A stretch of 6,404 bases of DNA from NCBI GenBank assembly GCA_030145595.1, contig JAQYVG010000196.1, forward strand, positions 1-6,404. The letters run 5' to 3'. The notes beneath the pieces were generated by a model that did no database searches, had not been told where the DNA came from, and worked only from the letters and a program-made list of their open reading frames with translations. The position numbers and the translations under genes were made by a program. This DNA is from Desulfobacterales bacterium. GTDB lineage: Bacteria > Desulfobacterota > Desulfobacteria > Desulfobacterales > UBA11574. Shown here one piece after another: positions 1 through 5,290 of this stretch. Every line of letters starts with the position of its first letter. Position 1 is the first letter of the stretch.

Positions 1-1
1 A

Positions 2-1477
2 GAAAAAGAGAATATCAAAACCGGTCACAAGTACGGAAGAGGGATAGAACAATTTTAAGATCGGCGTCTCTTCCGGCCACCCCATCGATGAAAAGGGCCA
101 CAGGGCGGAGCTGAACCAGGTGTCAAGGACATCGGTTTCCTGTACAAGATCGTTCCCGCTGCAGGCCGGACACGTCTGCGGCGTGTCCATGGCAACAACA
201 ACCTCCTCGCAGTCTGTGCAGGTCCATGCCGGAATCTGGTGTCCCCACCATATCTGCCTCGAAATACACCAGTCTTTAATGTTATGCATCCATTCAAAAT
301 AGGTTTTGGTCCACATATTCGGAATGATTCTGGTATCATTGTTTTTGACCGCATCGATGGCTTTGGCCGCCAGCGGCTTGGCTTTTACGAACCACTGTTT
401 TGACAGGTTGGGCTCAATAACGGCCTGGCACCGATAGCAGTGACCGACGCTGTGCTTGTAAGGCTCTACCTTGATCAGCAGACCGGCTGTCTTAAGTGCT
501 TCCACCACCGCCTCGCGGCATTCAAAGCGGTTGAGCCCCGCAAACTCGCCGGCCTCAGATGTCATCAGGCCGTCGTCTCCGATCACTTTAACACGCTCAA
601 GATTATGGCGCATACCGATTTCAAAATCATTGGGGTCATGGGCGGGCGTAACCTTCAACGCTCCGGTACCAAATGACATATCAACATATTGGTCGCGGAT
701 GATAGGGATTGTTCTGTTCATAAGGGGCAGCAGCACCTCGCAGTTTTCGATACCGTGGTAGCGCTCATCCTCGGGATTTACGGCCACGGCCGTATCACCC
801 AGCATGGTCTCGGGCCGGGTTGTGGCAATAACCACGCTGCCTTTATCTTCCTTAAAGGGGTAGCGGATATGATACAGATAGCCGTCGTGCTCTTCATGGT
901 CGACCTCAAGATCGGCCAGGGCCGTGAAACAGCGATCGCACCAGTTAATGATATAATTGCCGCGGTAGATAAGGCCCTCATGGTACAGCTGCACGAAAAC
1001 CTTGCGCACCGCTTTAGACAGCCCTGCATCCATGGTAAAGCGTTCCCGCTGCCAGTCGCATGAAGCACCGAGGCGCTTGAGCTGATTGATGATGGCACTG
1101 CCATACTCTTCGCGCCATTCCCAGACAGCTTCGATGAATTTTTCTCTTCCCAACCGGTGGCGGTCCAGCCCCTTGCCGGCCATATCTTTTTCTACAACGT
1201 TCTGGGTAGCGATACCGGCGTGATCGGTACCCGGCATCCACAGGACGTTGTCGCCGCGCAGTCTCCGGTAGCGGCACAGAATGTCCTGCAAAGTATTATT
1301 CAGAGCGTGACCCATGTGGAGCACACCGGTAACATTGGGCGGCGGTATCACGATGGAATAGCTTGATTTTTCACTTTTCGCCTTGGCCGAAAACAGCCCC
1401 TGACTTTCCCAGAAATCATACCAGCGTTTTTCAACGTTGTGGGGTTGATAACCTTTGTCTAGTAGATTGGAACTCAT
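2..1477 (-). CDS. valS: Valyl-tRNA synthetase, N-terminal part (runs off left edge)
   Basis: Class I aminoacyl-tRNA synthetase that charges tRNA-Val in the cytoplasm and hydrolyses mischarged Thr-tRNA. The frame is open from ATG at 1477 for 492 codons to the left edge, about half of a typical ValS. Visible motifs, in order: PPPNVTGVLHMGH with the class I HMGH at residues 54-57; the start of the CP1 editing domain, TTRPETMLGDT at 219-229; FGTG and TPAHDPND at 269-284; WCISRQIWWGH at 403-413; a CxxC pair (C420/C423) and a second CxxC (C436/C439), which suggest a zinc knuckle as in many bacterial ValS; then DVLDTWFSSALWPF. The KMSKS loop and anticodon-binding domain lie outside the window. The start is supported by a GAGGAG Shine-Dalgarno at 1492-1487, 9 nt upstream, and by the usual N-terminus (YxPxxVEKRWYxFW). 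No frameshift was found. It is separated from the upstream minus-strand gene by a terminator. Confidence 0.97.
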   Translation of the reverse strand, partial: MSSNLLDKGYQPHNVEKRWYDFWESQGLFSAKAKSEKSSYSIVIPPPNVTGVLHMGHALNNTLQDILCRYRRLRGDNVLWMPGTDHAGIATQNVVEKDMAGKGLDRHRLGREKFIEAVWEWREEYGSAIINQLKRLGASCDWQRERFTMDAGLSKAVRKVFVQLYHEGLIYRGNYIINWCDRCFTALADLEVDHEEHDGYLYHIRYPFKEDKGSVVIATTRPETMLGDTAVAVNPEDERYHGIENCEVLLPLMNRTIPIIRDQYVDMSFGTGALKVTPAHDPNDFEIGMRHNLERVKVIGDDGLMTSEAGEFAGLNRFECREAVVEALKTAGLLIKVEPYKHSVGHCYRCQAVIEPNLSKQWFVKAKPLAAKAIDAVKNNDTRIIPNMWTKTYFEWMHNIKDWCISRQIWWGHQIPAWTCTDCEEVVVAMDTPQTCPACSGNDLVQETDVLDTWFSSALWPFSSMGWPEETPILKLFYPSSVLVTGFDILFF

Positions 1478-1486
1478 TCGATATTA

Positions 1487-1492
1487 CTCCTC
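1487..1492 (-). promoter_or_regulatory. Ribosome binding site of valS
   Basis: GAGGAG on the minus strand, 9 nt before the valS ATG. It is a strong match to the anti-Shine-Dalgarno sequence and fixes the start at 1477. Confidence 0.75.
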
Positions 1493-1520
1493 AGTTAAAT
1501 GCGCGTATAGGGGATTCATA

Positions 1521-1537
1521 AAATCGTAACACGATTT
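1521..1537. promoter_or_regulatory. Perfect 7-bp dyad in the valS leader
   Basis: AAATCGT, then AAC, then ACGATTT: a perfect inverted repeat with a 3-nt centre, about 44-60 bp upstream of the valS start. It could be an operator half-site pair or a small hairpin in the leader. No T-box features (the conserved TGGNACCGCG-type antiterminator) are visible. Function is not established; only the symmetry is seen. Confidence 0.3.
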
Positions 1538-1557
1538 CATTTCAGTTATAAAAATTG

Positions 1558-1582
1558 AAAAAGGGGATTAATAATAATCCCC
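1558..1582 (-). terminator. Rho-independent terminator between the acidic-protein gene and valS
   Basis: On the minus strand an 8-bp perfect stem (GGGGATTA paired with TAATCCCC, 1582-1575 with 1570-1563) closes a 4-nt loop. It is followed directly by TTTTT, then CA and a further run of T. The stem has a GC-rich base, a short loop and an immediate U-tract, as expected of an intrinsic terminator. It lies about 75 nt past the stop codon at 1658 and before valS, so it probably ends the transcript of the acidic-protein gene and leaves valS with its own promoter. Confidence 0.75.
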
Positions 1583-1638
1583 GATTCATTTGCCTTTGGT
1601 TGATTGCACTGATTTAGAATCTGACCGGCAGGAAGAAC

Positions 1639-1655
1639 GTGCCGCTCACCGGCAC
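1639..1655. other. Small GC-rich hairpin after the stop codon at 1658
   Basis: GTGCCG, 5-nt loop, CGGCAC: a perfect 6-bp stem starting 3 nt past the stop codon of the acidic-protein gene. No U-tract follows on the minus strand, so it is not a terminator by itself. It may protect the 3' end of the mRNA or be incidental. Confidence 0.3.
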
Positions 1656-1657
1656 CA

Positions 1658-2137
1658 TCATTTTCCATCACCCGATGCTTCTTCTGTCAGGATCTTTTTT
1701 AATAGCTCTATTTCTTTGAACACGGTTTTTTCAATAACCTCGCCAAGGAGACTGTCGATTTTATCGTAGAACATATTTTTAATTACACGTTCAAGGGCCG
1801 CGTCCAGCTGCTCGCCGGATATATCGATTCCTTCAGTCGATACGGTGTCCGCTGGTTCCATCGCCGTTTCCTCAGGCTCGGCCCCATACTCATCCTCATC
1901 GTCTTCTGTGCCGATTTCCATCCCCAGCGAGTCTACGAAGTCATCTTCCACATGATCAATGTCCAAGCCATCATCGAAACTCTCTTCCAACTCGATAGTT
2001 GCTGCTAAAGGATCCTCAGCATGATCGGTGGGCTTGCCTGCGTCTTCCGAGGCTTCGTTGATTGCTTCGGTCAGTTCCAAGATCGGCTCGTCATTATCCG
2101 GCTTTTTTTCTTGATCGGGTTGATTATTCTCGCTCAT
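1658..2137 (-). CDS. Small, highly acidic protein with PopZ-like architecture (hypothetical)
   Basis: A 159-residue protein with no signal peptide or membrane segment. About 51 residues are Asp/Glu (32%), against about 11 Lys/Arg. Three parts can be seen. First, a hydrophilic N-terminus with a short hydrophobic motif, ILELTEAI, at 19-26. Second, an acidic, low-complexity and probably disordered linker, about 30-105. Third, a helical C-terminus (about 107-150) with an amphipathic pattern (LDAALERVIKNMF, then IDSLLGEVIEKTVFKEIELLKKIL). This layout resembles the alphaproteobacterial polar organiser PopZ, where an acidic linker precedes a helical oligomerisation domain. It also resembles acidic hypotheticals I recall from Desulfobacterota. 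That is similarity of design and pattern, not proven homology. The start is ATG at 2137; a G-rich stretch (GGGGGA) lies unusually close, 3 nt upstream. A TTGACA-type promoter precedes the gene and a terminator follows it, so it looks monocistronic. Confidence 0.82.
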   Translation of the reverse strand: MSENNQPDQEKKPDNDEPILELTEAINEASEDAGKPTDHAEDPLAATIELEESFDDGLDIDHVEDDFVDSLGMEIGTEDDEDEYGAEPEETAMEPADTVSTEGIDISGEQLDAALERVIKNMFYDKIDSLLGEVIEKTVFKEIELLKKILTEEASGDGK

Positions 2138-2214
2138 ACATCCCCCGTCTGTAATAACATGTCATTTTTCATTTCGGACTTTCGGCATGTTTAACGGATA
2201 CTTGAAGTTAAAAA

Positions 2215-2243
2215 AAGTTAACATACAGCATGCAGCATGTCAA
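2215..2243 (-). promoter_or_regulatory. Candidate sigma-70-type promoter of the acidic-protein gene
   Basis: On the minus strand a perfect TTGACA (2243-2238) is followed after 17 nt by TAACTT (2220-2215), a weak -10 (3 of 6). The spacer contains a tandem CAGCATG repeat on the plus strand (2227-2240). Transcription would start near 2208, giving a leader of about 70 nt before the ATG at 2137. The -35 and spacing are good and the -10 is poor. Confidence 0.4.
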
Positions 2244-2276
2244 GATAATTGATTTTTTTGCCAAATTAAGTATAAC

Positions 2277-2304
2277 CCCAATTGAGCAAAAATGCTCAAC
2301 TGGG
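2277..2304. repeat. Left hairpin of the inverted-repeat element
   Basis: A 12-position stem (CCCAATTGAGCA with TGCTCAACTGGG) with one A/C mismatch and an AAAA loop at 2289-2292. It adjoins the first heptamer unit directly. No T-run follows on either strand, so it is unlikely to be a simple terminator. Confidence 0.65.
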
Positions 2305-2332
2305 TGTCCGTTGTCCTTTGTCCGTCGTCCGT
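2305..2332 (+). repeat. Four tandem heptamers, left array
   Basis: Four 7-bp units fitting NGTCNGT in exact phase. Three units begin with T and the last with C. Units 1, 3 and 4 contain GTCCGT, and unit 2 has GTCCTT. Confidence 0.75.
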
Positions 2333-2343
2333 TGCGAAGCAAC
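2331..2343. repeat. Short core hairpin of the element
   Basis: GTTGC, GAA, GCAAC: a perfect 5-bp stem with a 3-nt loop at the left end of the core, overlapping the last two bases of the left heptamer array. A second stem in the core pairs TACAGG (2367-2372) with CCTGTA (2399-2404). Confidence 0.4.
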
Positions 2344-2409
2344 AAGAAGCGCGTTTATATTTCAAATACAGGTGAACTATCAGAAGAGGCCCTTTGAGCC
2401 TGTAAAACC

Positions 2410-2437
2410 ACTGACTACGGACTACTGACAACTGACA
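2410..2437 (-). repeat. Four tandem heptamers, right (inverted) array
   Basis: On the minus strand, four 7-bp units fitting NGTCNGT: two TGTCAGT, then AGTCCGT, then AGTCAGT. They mirror the left array in number, phase and distance from the adjacent hairpin (0 nt on the left, 1 nt on the right). Confidence 0.75.
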
Positions 2438-2438
2438 T

Positions 2439-2462
2439 CTAATCGAGTTTTGACTCGATTAG
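2439..2462. repeat. Right hairpin of the inverted-repeat element
   Basis: A perfect 10-bp stem (CTAATCGAGT with ACTCGATTAG) with a TTTG loop at 2449-2452. It corresponds to the left hairpin when the arms are aligned, although many bases differ and changes on one side of the stem are matched on the other. Confidence 0.7.
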
Positions 2463-2464
2463 GG

Positions 2465-2470
2465 TATAAA
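2465..2470 (+). promoter_or_regulatory. Possible -10 element for rsmE
   Basis: TATAAA, followed by an AT-rich stretch, 39 nt before the rsmE ATG. No good -35 lies 16-18 nt upstream, and TTGACT at 2450-2455 is too close. The mirror position in the left arm carries TATACT on the minus strand (2274-2269). Weak evidence. Confidence 0.25.
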
Positions 2471-2509
2471 ATAATTTGCAGAATGAACATTTAAGTACTA
2501 ATAACACTT

Positions 2510-3256
2510 ATGCGTTATTTTTTTATCGAGAAGGAGACTGTTGGAAATCCTCCGGTGTTAATTACCGGCTCTGATGCCAGACATATAAGAACCGTGCTGC
2601 GCCTGAAGCCCGGTGGTAAAATCGGGTTGTTTGACGGCCAAGGCTTTGAGTACCAGGCCCGGATTGTGGCTGTATCCGCCGGTAGCGTAGAGGTGTCGGT
2701 ACTTCAACGCTACCCTGCAACAGCCGAATCCCCGGTTCAAATAATCGTTGGCCAGGCTTTTCTAAAAGAAAAGAAAATGGACCGCCTTGTTCGGCAGCTC
2801 ACAGAACTTGGAATAAGTAAATGGACACCTTTTTTTGCCAAGCGATCGGTTCCCCGGCCCGGCAAACAAAACCTTTCAGCACGCAGGAAAAGATGGGAAA
2901 AAATTTCCAAAGAGGCCCTCAAACAGTGCAAACGAGGCTGCGTTACGGCAATCGGAGAAACCGCAACGTTCAAAGAGGTGTTAAATCAAAGTCAAGCCTG
3001 TGACATAAAAATCGCTTTATGGGAAAATGAATCGGAACCGGTAAATGCTCCTCTGCCGGAATCTGAGCGGCAAATTGAAAAAATATTTGTATTACTGGGC
3101 CCTGAAGGCGGTTTTACCGCCGAGGAAATTGAACAGGCCCGAGCCCGGGGGTTTATAACTGCCGCCCTGGGCCCCCGTATTCTGAGGGCTGAAACAGCGA
3201 CGGTAGCGGCATGTGTTCTGCTGCAATATCTTTATGGTGATATGGGGAAAAAATAA
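2510..3256 (+). CDS. rsmE: 16S rRNA (uracil-1498-N3)-methyltransferase
   Basis: SPOUT-family methyltransferase that uses S-adenosylmethionine to methylate N3 of U1498 in 16S rRNA on the 30S subunit. The 248-residue length is normal for RsmE (about 240-250). Residues 1-70 form the PUA-like RNA-binding domain, with the typical MRYFFIE start and HIRTVLRLKPGG at 25-36. From about 75 on lies the knotted catalytic domain: FLKEKKMDRLVRQLTELG at 84-101, the R-RW-I--EA--Q--R stretch at 125-142, LLGPEGGFTAEEI at 195-207 and LGPRILRAETA at 220-230, which form the SAM-binding knot. The start is set by homology; no clear Shine-Dalgarno precedes the ATG, and the leader is AT-rich. recQ follows in the same direction after 23-53 nt, so the two are probably co-transcribed. 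The inverted-repeat element lies immediately upstream. Confidence 0.96.
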   Translation: MRYFFIEKETVGNPPVLITGSDARHIRTVLRLKPGGKIGLFDGQGFEYQARIVAVSAGSVEVSVLQRYPATAESPVQIIVGQAFLKEKKMDRLVRQLTELGISKWTPFFAKRSVPRPGKQNLSARRKRWEKISKEALKQCKRGCVTAIGETATFKEVLNQSQACDIKIALWENESEPVNAPLPESERQIEKIFVLLGPEGGFTAEEIEQARARGFITAALGPRILRAETATVAACVLLQYLYGDMGKK

Positions 3257-3261
3257 CGATA

Positions 3262-3279
3262 ATGAAAGGGGTGGAATAA
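3262..3279 (+). other. Five-codon reading frame in phase with and directly before recQ
   Basis: ATG AAA GGG GTG GAA TAA. It is in the same frame as recQ, and its stop codon touches the ATC codon at 3280 from which the recQ frame is open. It is either a short leader peptide whose termination couples to recQ translation, or the true recQ start interrupted by a nonsense codon or sequencing error. The GGGGTGG inside it could also serve as a Shine-Dalgarno for a start at 3280. Confidence 0.35.
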
Positions 3280-3309
3280 ATCTATAAGCATAATTCGCCG
3301 CGGGACATT

Positions 3310-5109
3310 TTGCGATCCTATTTCGGCTACGACAGTTTTTTAGAGCACCAGGAAGAAATAATCCGTCATCTGACAGCAGGCAAAGACGCACTGGCTCTAA
3401 TGCCCACAGGGGGCGGCAAATCAATATGTTATCAGATCCCGGCTATGCTGCAAAGCGGTGCAGGCGTTGTAATTTCACCCCTTATCGCATTGATGCAGGA
3501 TCAGGTGGACGCCTTGCGCCAATTGAACATCCGGGCAGATTTTTTAAACTCCAGTTTGTCAGCGCAGCAAGCCCGTGAAGTCGAAAAGCGCATGGTTTCC
3601 GGAAAACTGGATCTGCTTTACATCGCTCCGGAACGATTATTAACGGAACGTTTTCTACAGCTTTTGAATAAAACACAGATTGCTTTGTTTGCCATTGATG
3701 AAGCACATTGTGTTTCCCAGTGGGGACATGATTTTCGTCCTGAATATTTACAGCTTTCCATTTTATCCCAAAAGTTTCCCGAAGTGCCGCGTATAGCCCT
3801 GACAGCTACCGCCGATCAGGTTACACGTAAAGAAATATTAAAAAAGCTTAATTTGGAAAAAGCGGCACAATTTATCTCCAGTTTTGACCGCCCCAACATA
3901 TGTTACCGCGTCGAGATTAAACAGAATTGGAAAAAGCAGTTTTTGGATTTTTTAAATACGGAACATCGGAAAGATTCTGGAATCGTATATTGTTTAACCC
4001 GCAAAAAAGTGGAAACAACAGCCGCCTGGCTGTCTGAAAAAGGTTACAAGGTATTCCCTTATCATGCGGGGTTGGATCAAAAAGTGCGTTTGACGCACCA
4101 GCGACGCTTCCTCCACGAAGAGAGCGTAATTATTGTGGCGACAATTGCCTTCGGCATGGGCATTGATAAGCCGGATGTGCGTTTTATTGCTCATCTTGAT
4201 TTACCCAAAAGTCTGGAAGCCTACTATCAGGAAACCGGACGCGCGGGACGCGACCGCCACAAAGCGGATGCATGGATGATCTACAGTTTAGCCGATGTAA
4301 TTGCCGTACGAACATTGCTGGACAGATCTGAAGGCGATATGCAGTTTAAAAGAATCCAGCACCGCAAACTGGAAGCCTTTTTAGGGTATTGTGAAACCAC
4401 CGGCTGCCGCAGGCAGGTTTTATTGGGCTATTTTGGTGAAGAATTTCCCAGGGCCTGTGGAAATTGTGATACATGTCATGGTGAAGTAGAAACCTGGGAT
4501 GGAACCATTGCCGCCCAAAAAGCCCTTTCCTGTGTCTATCGGACCGGTCAGCGTTTTGGCGCTGAATACCTCAGCAATGTTCTGCGTGGATCAGACAATG
4601 AGAGAATCGGTCGCTTCCGGCATGATAAGATTCCCACGTTTGGTGTCGGCGCGGACCTTTCCAAAAAAGAATGGAAGTCAATCTTTCGCCAGCTTATCGC
4701 CGCCGGTCTACTGTTCGTTGATTTAGAGAGCAAAGGGGGTTTTAAACTGACTGATAAAAGCTGGGCTGTTCTGAGGGGAGATCAAAGTATTCAATTACGT
4801 AAAGATCCGGTGCCGGCAAAAGCAAAGCAACAACCGCGTTTAATCAGCAAACATGAAAATGATTTTTTTGATCAAACCTCAACCGACCTTTGGGAAAAAC
4901 TGCGTGCCTTGCGCCTGAAACTTGCCAAAGAACAGGACATACCACCTTTTATTGTTTTTCATGACCGCACATTGCGAGAATTAGTGGCGTATTTGCCCCG
5001 GTCTCTGGAAGAAATGAGAGATATATCAGGGATTGGTGAGCGCAAATTAGAGCTGTATGGAGAAAAATTTCTGGACCTCATCCTTGAACATGTCCAGGAA
5101 AATACTTAA
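3310..5109 (+). CDS. recQ: ATP-dependent DNA helicase RecQ
   Basis: Superfamily 2 3'-5' DNA helicase acting in recombinational repair and stalled-fork processing. The full domain set is present in 599 residues (E. coli RecQ has about 609). Motif 0 is FGYDSFLEHQEEII, with LEHQ where many RecQ have RPGQ; the glutamine is kept (Q14). Walker A is MPTGGGKS at 31-38, DEAH at 130-133 with the aromatic-rich loop CVSQWGHDFRPEY, and TATA at 165-168. FDRPN is at 192-196, the motif V region (ATIAFGMGIDKPDVR) at 277-291 and QETGRAGRDR at 307-316. The RQC zinc site is C366, C383, C386 and C389, followed by a winged helix (about 400-490). The HRDC domain is at about 526-596. The coordinates use TTG at 3310, but the frame is open back to 3280 (ATC). 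The extra residues, ending PRDIL, complete the usual N-terminal helix, so the real start is probably upstream. No frameshift was seen downstream. Confidence 0.96.
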   Translation: MRSYFGYDSFLEHQEEIIRHLTAGKDALALMPTGGGKSICYQIPAMLQSGAGVVISPLIALMQDQVDALRQLNIRADFLNSSLSAQQAREVEKRMVSGKLDLLYIAPERLLTERFLQLLNKTQIALFAIDEAHCVSQWGHDFRPEYLQLSILSQKFPEVPRIALTATADQVTRKEILKKLNLEKAAQFISSFDRPNICYRVEIKQNWKKQFLDFLNTEHRKDSGIVYCLTRKKVETTAAWLSEKGYKVFPYHAGLDQKVRLTHQRRFLHEESVIIVATIAFGMGIDKPDVRFIAHLDLPKSLEAYYQETGRAGRDRHKADAWMIYSLADVIAVRTLLDRSEGDMQFKRIQHRKLEAFLGYCETTGCRRQVLLGYFGEEFPRACGNCDTCHGEVETWDGTIAAQKALSCVYRTGQRFGAEYLSNVLRGSDNERIGRFRHDKIPTFGVGADLSKKEWKSIFRQLIAAGLLFVDLESKGGFKLTDKSWAVLRGDQSIQLRKDPVPAKAKQQPRLISKHENDFFDQTSTDLWEKLRALRLKLAKEQDIPPFIVFHDRTLRELVAYLPRSLEEMRDISGIGERKLELYGEKFLDLILEHVQENT

Positions 5110-5151
5110 TATATAAAACCCAAAACGAACAGAACAAATCAAATTTAATTT

Positions 5152-5221
5152 GCCATAAAGTCACCAAGACACAAAGAATGTTTTTATTAATTTTTTCTTA
5201 GTGTCTTGGTGTCTTAGTGGC
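5152..5221. repeat. Palindromic intergenic element with octamer tandem units
   Basis: Left arm 5152-5178 and right arm 5195-5221 are inverted repeats with 23 of 27 positions paired, including an 11-bp uninterrupted core (CACCAAGACAC with GTGTCTTGGTG). The loop is AT-rich, 16 nt (5179-5194). The right arm reads as 8-bp units: CTTAGTGT, CTTGGTGT, CTTAGTGG. It lies 43 nt after the recQ stop. No U-tract follows the stem, so it is not a textbook terminator, though so long a stem could still stop or stabilise the recQ transcript. Palindromes of this CACCAAGACACAAAG/CTTGGTGTCTT style recur in intergenic DNA of some environmental bacterial genomes; that is from memory and was not searched. Confidence 0.7.
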
Positions 5222-5271
5222 TAAATGTAAAAGGTTTTGTCACAAAAGGTAAAAATATTACAGTTAGGGTT

Positions 5272-5281
5272 CCAACGTTGG
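5272..5281. promoter_or_regulatory. Perfect 10-bp palindrome before the MBL-fold gene
   Basis: CCAACGTTGG, centred about 14 bp upstream of the ATG at 5291. It could be an operator, or a small structure over the translation start region. The function is inferred from position only. Confidence 0.25.
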
Positions 5282-5290
5282 TTATGAACA

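Larger units (their letters stand above)
2260..2480. repeat. Symmetrical inverted-repeat element with heptamer arrays and flanking hairpins
   Basis: This element fills most of the 372-bp gap between the divergent genes. From left to right it has an AT-rich tail (2260-2276), a hairpin (2277-2304), four tandem 7-bp units (2305-2332), a 77-nt core (2333-2409), four 7-bp units in inverted orientation (2410-2437), a hairpin (2439-2462) and an AT-rich tail (2463-2480). Read from the core outward, the two arms align over about 73 nt with small gaps, so the element is a long imperfect palindrome. The heptamer consensus is NGTCNGT. The left array mostly uses GTCCGT and the right array mostly GTCAGT. 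There is no transposase and no obvious target-site duplication. It may be a non-autonomous mobile element (MITE-like), a structured RNA, or a regulatory palindrome. I see no convincing protein-coding gene here. Confidence 0.7.

Noticed and set aside
55..1366. Several 60-124 codon frames on both strands inside valS
   Set aside because: All overlap the unbroken valS frame, which carries every expected motif; they are shadows of it.
1478..1657. T-box or other tRNA-responsive leader for valS
   Set aside because: The distance from the terminator hairpin to the ATG is about 80 nt, too short for a T-box, and the conserved antiterminator sequence is absent on the minus strand.
2240..2431. 63-codon minus-strand reading frame with a TTG start across the divergent gap
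   Set aside because: It is a translation of the heptamer arrays and hairpins (it begins SVVRSQW from the repeat units). It has no Shine-Dalgarno and no family resemblance. Such frames are typical artefacts of this kind of repeat.
2305..2437. CRISPR-like array
   Set aside because: The units are 7 bp and directly adjacent, in two inverted blocks, with no spacers and no cas genes. This is not CRISPR.
3262..5109. recQ as a pseudogene because of the early TAA
   Set aside because: The stop precedes all conserved RecQ sequence. The remaining frame is intact through the HRDC domain with all motifs, so a start-site question is more likely than a broken gene.
5237..5265. Promoter for the MBL-fold gene (TTGTCA at 5237-5242)
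   Set aside because: The -35-like hexamer is good, but no acceptable -10 lies 16-18 nt downstream; TATTAC at 5256 is only 13 nt away.
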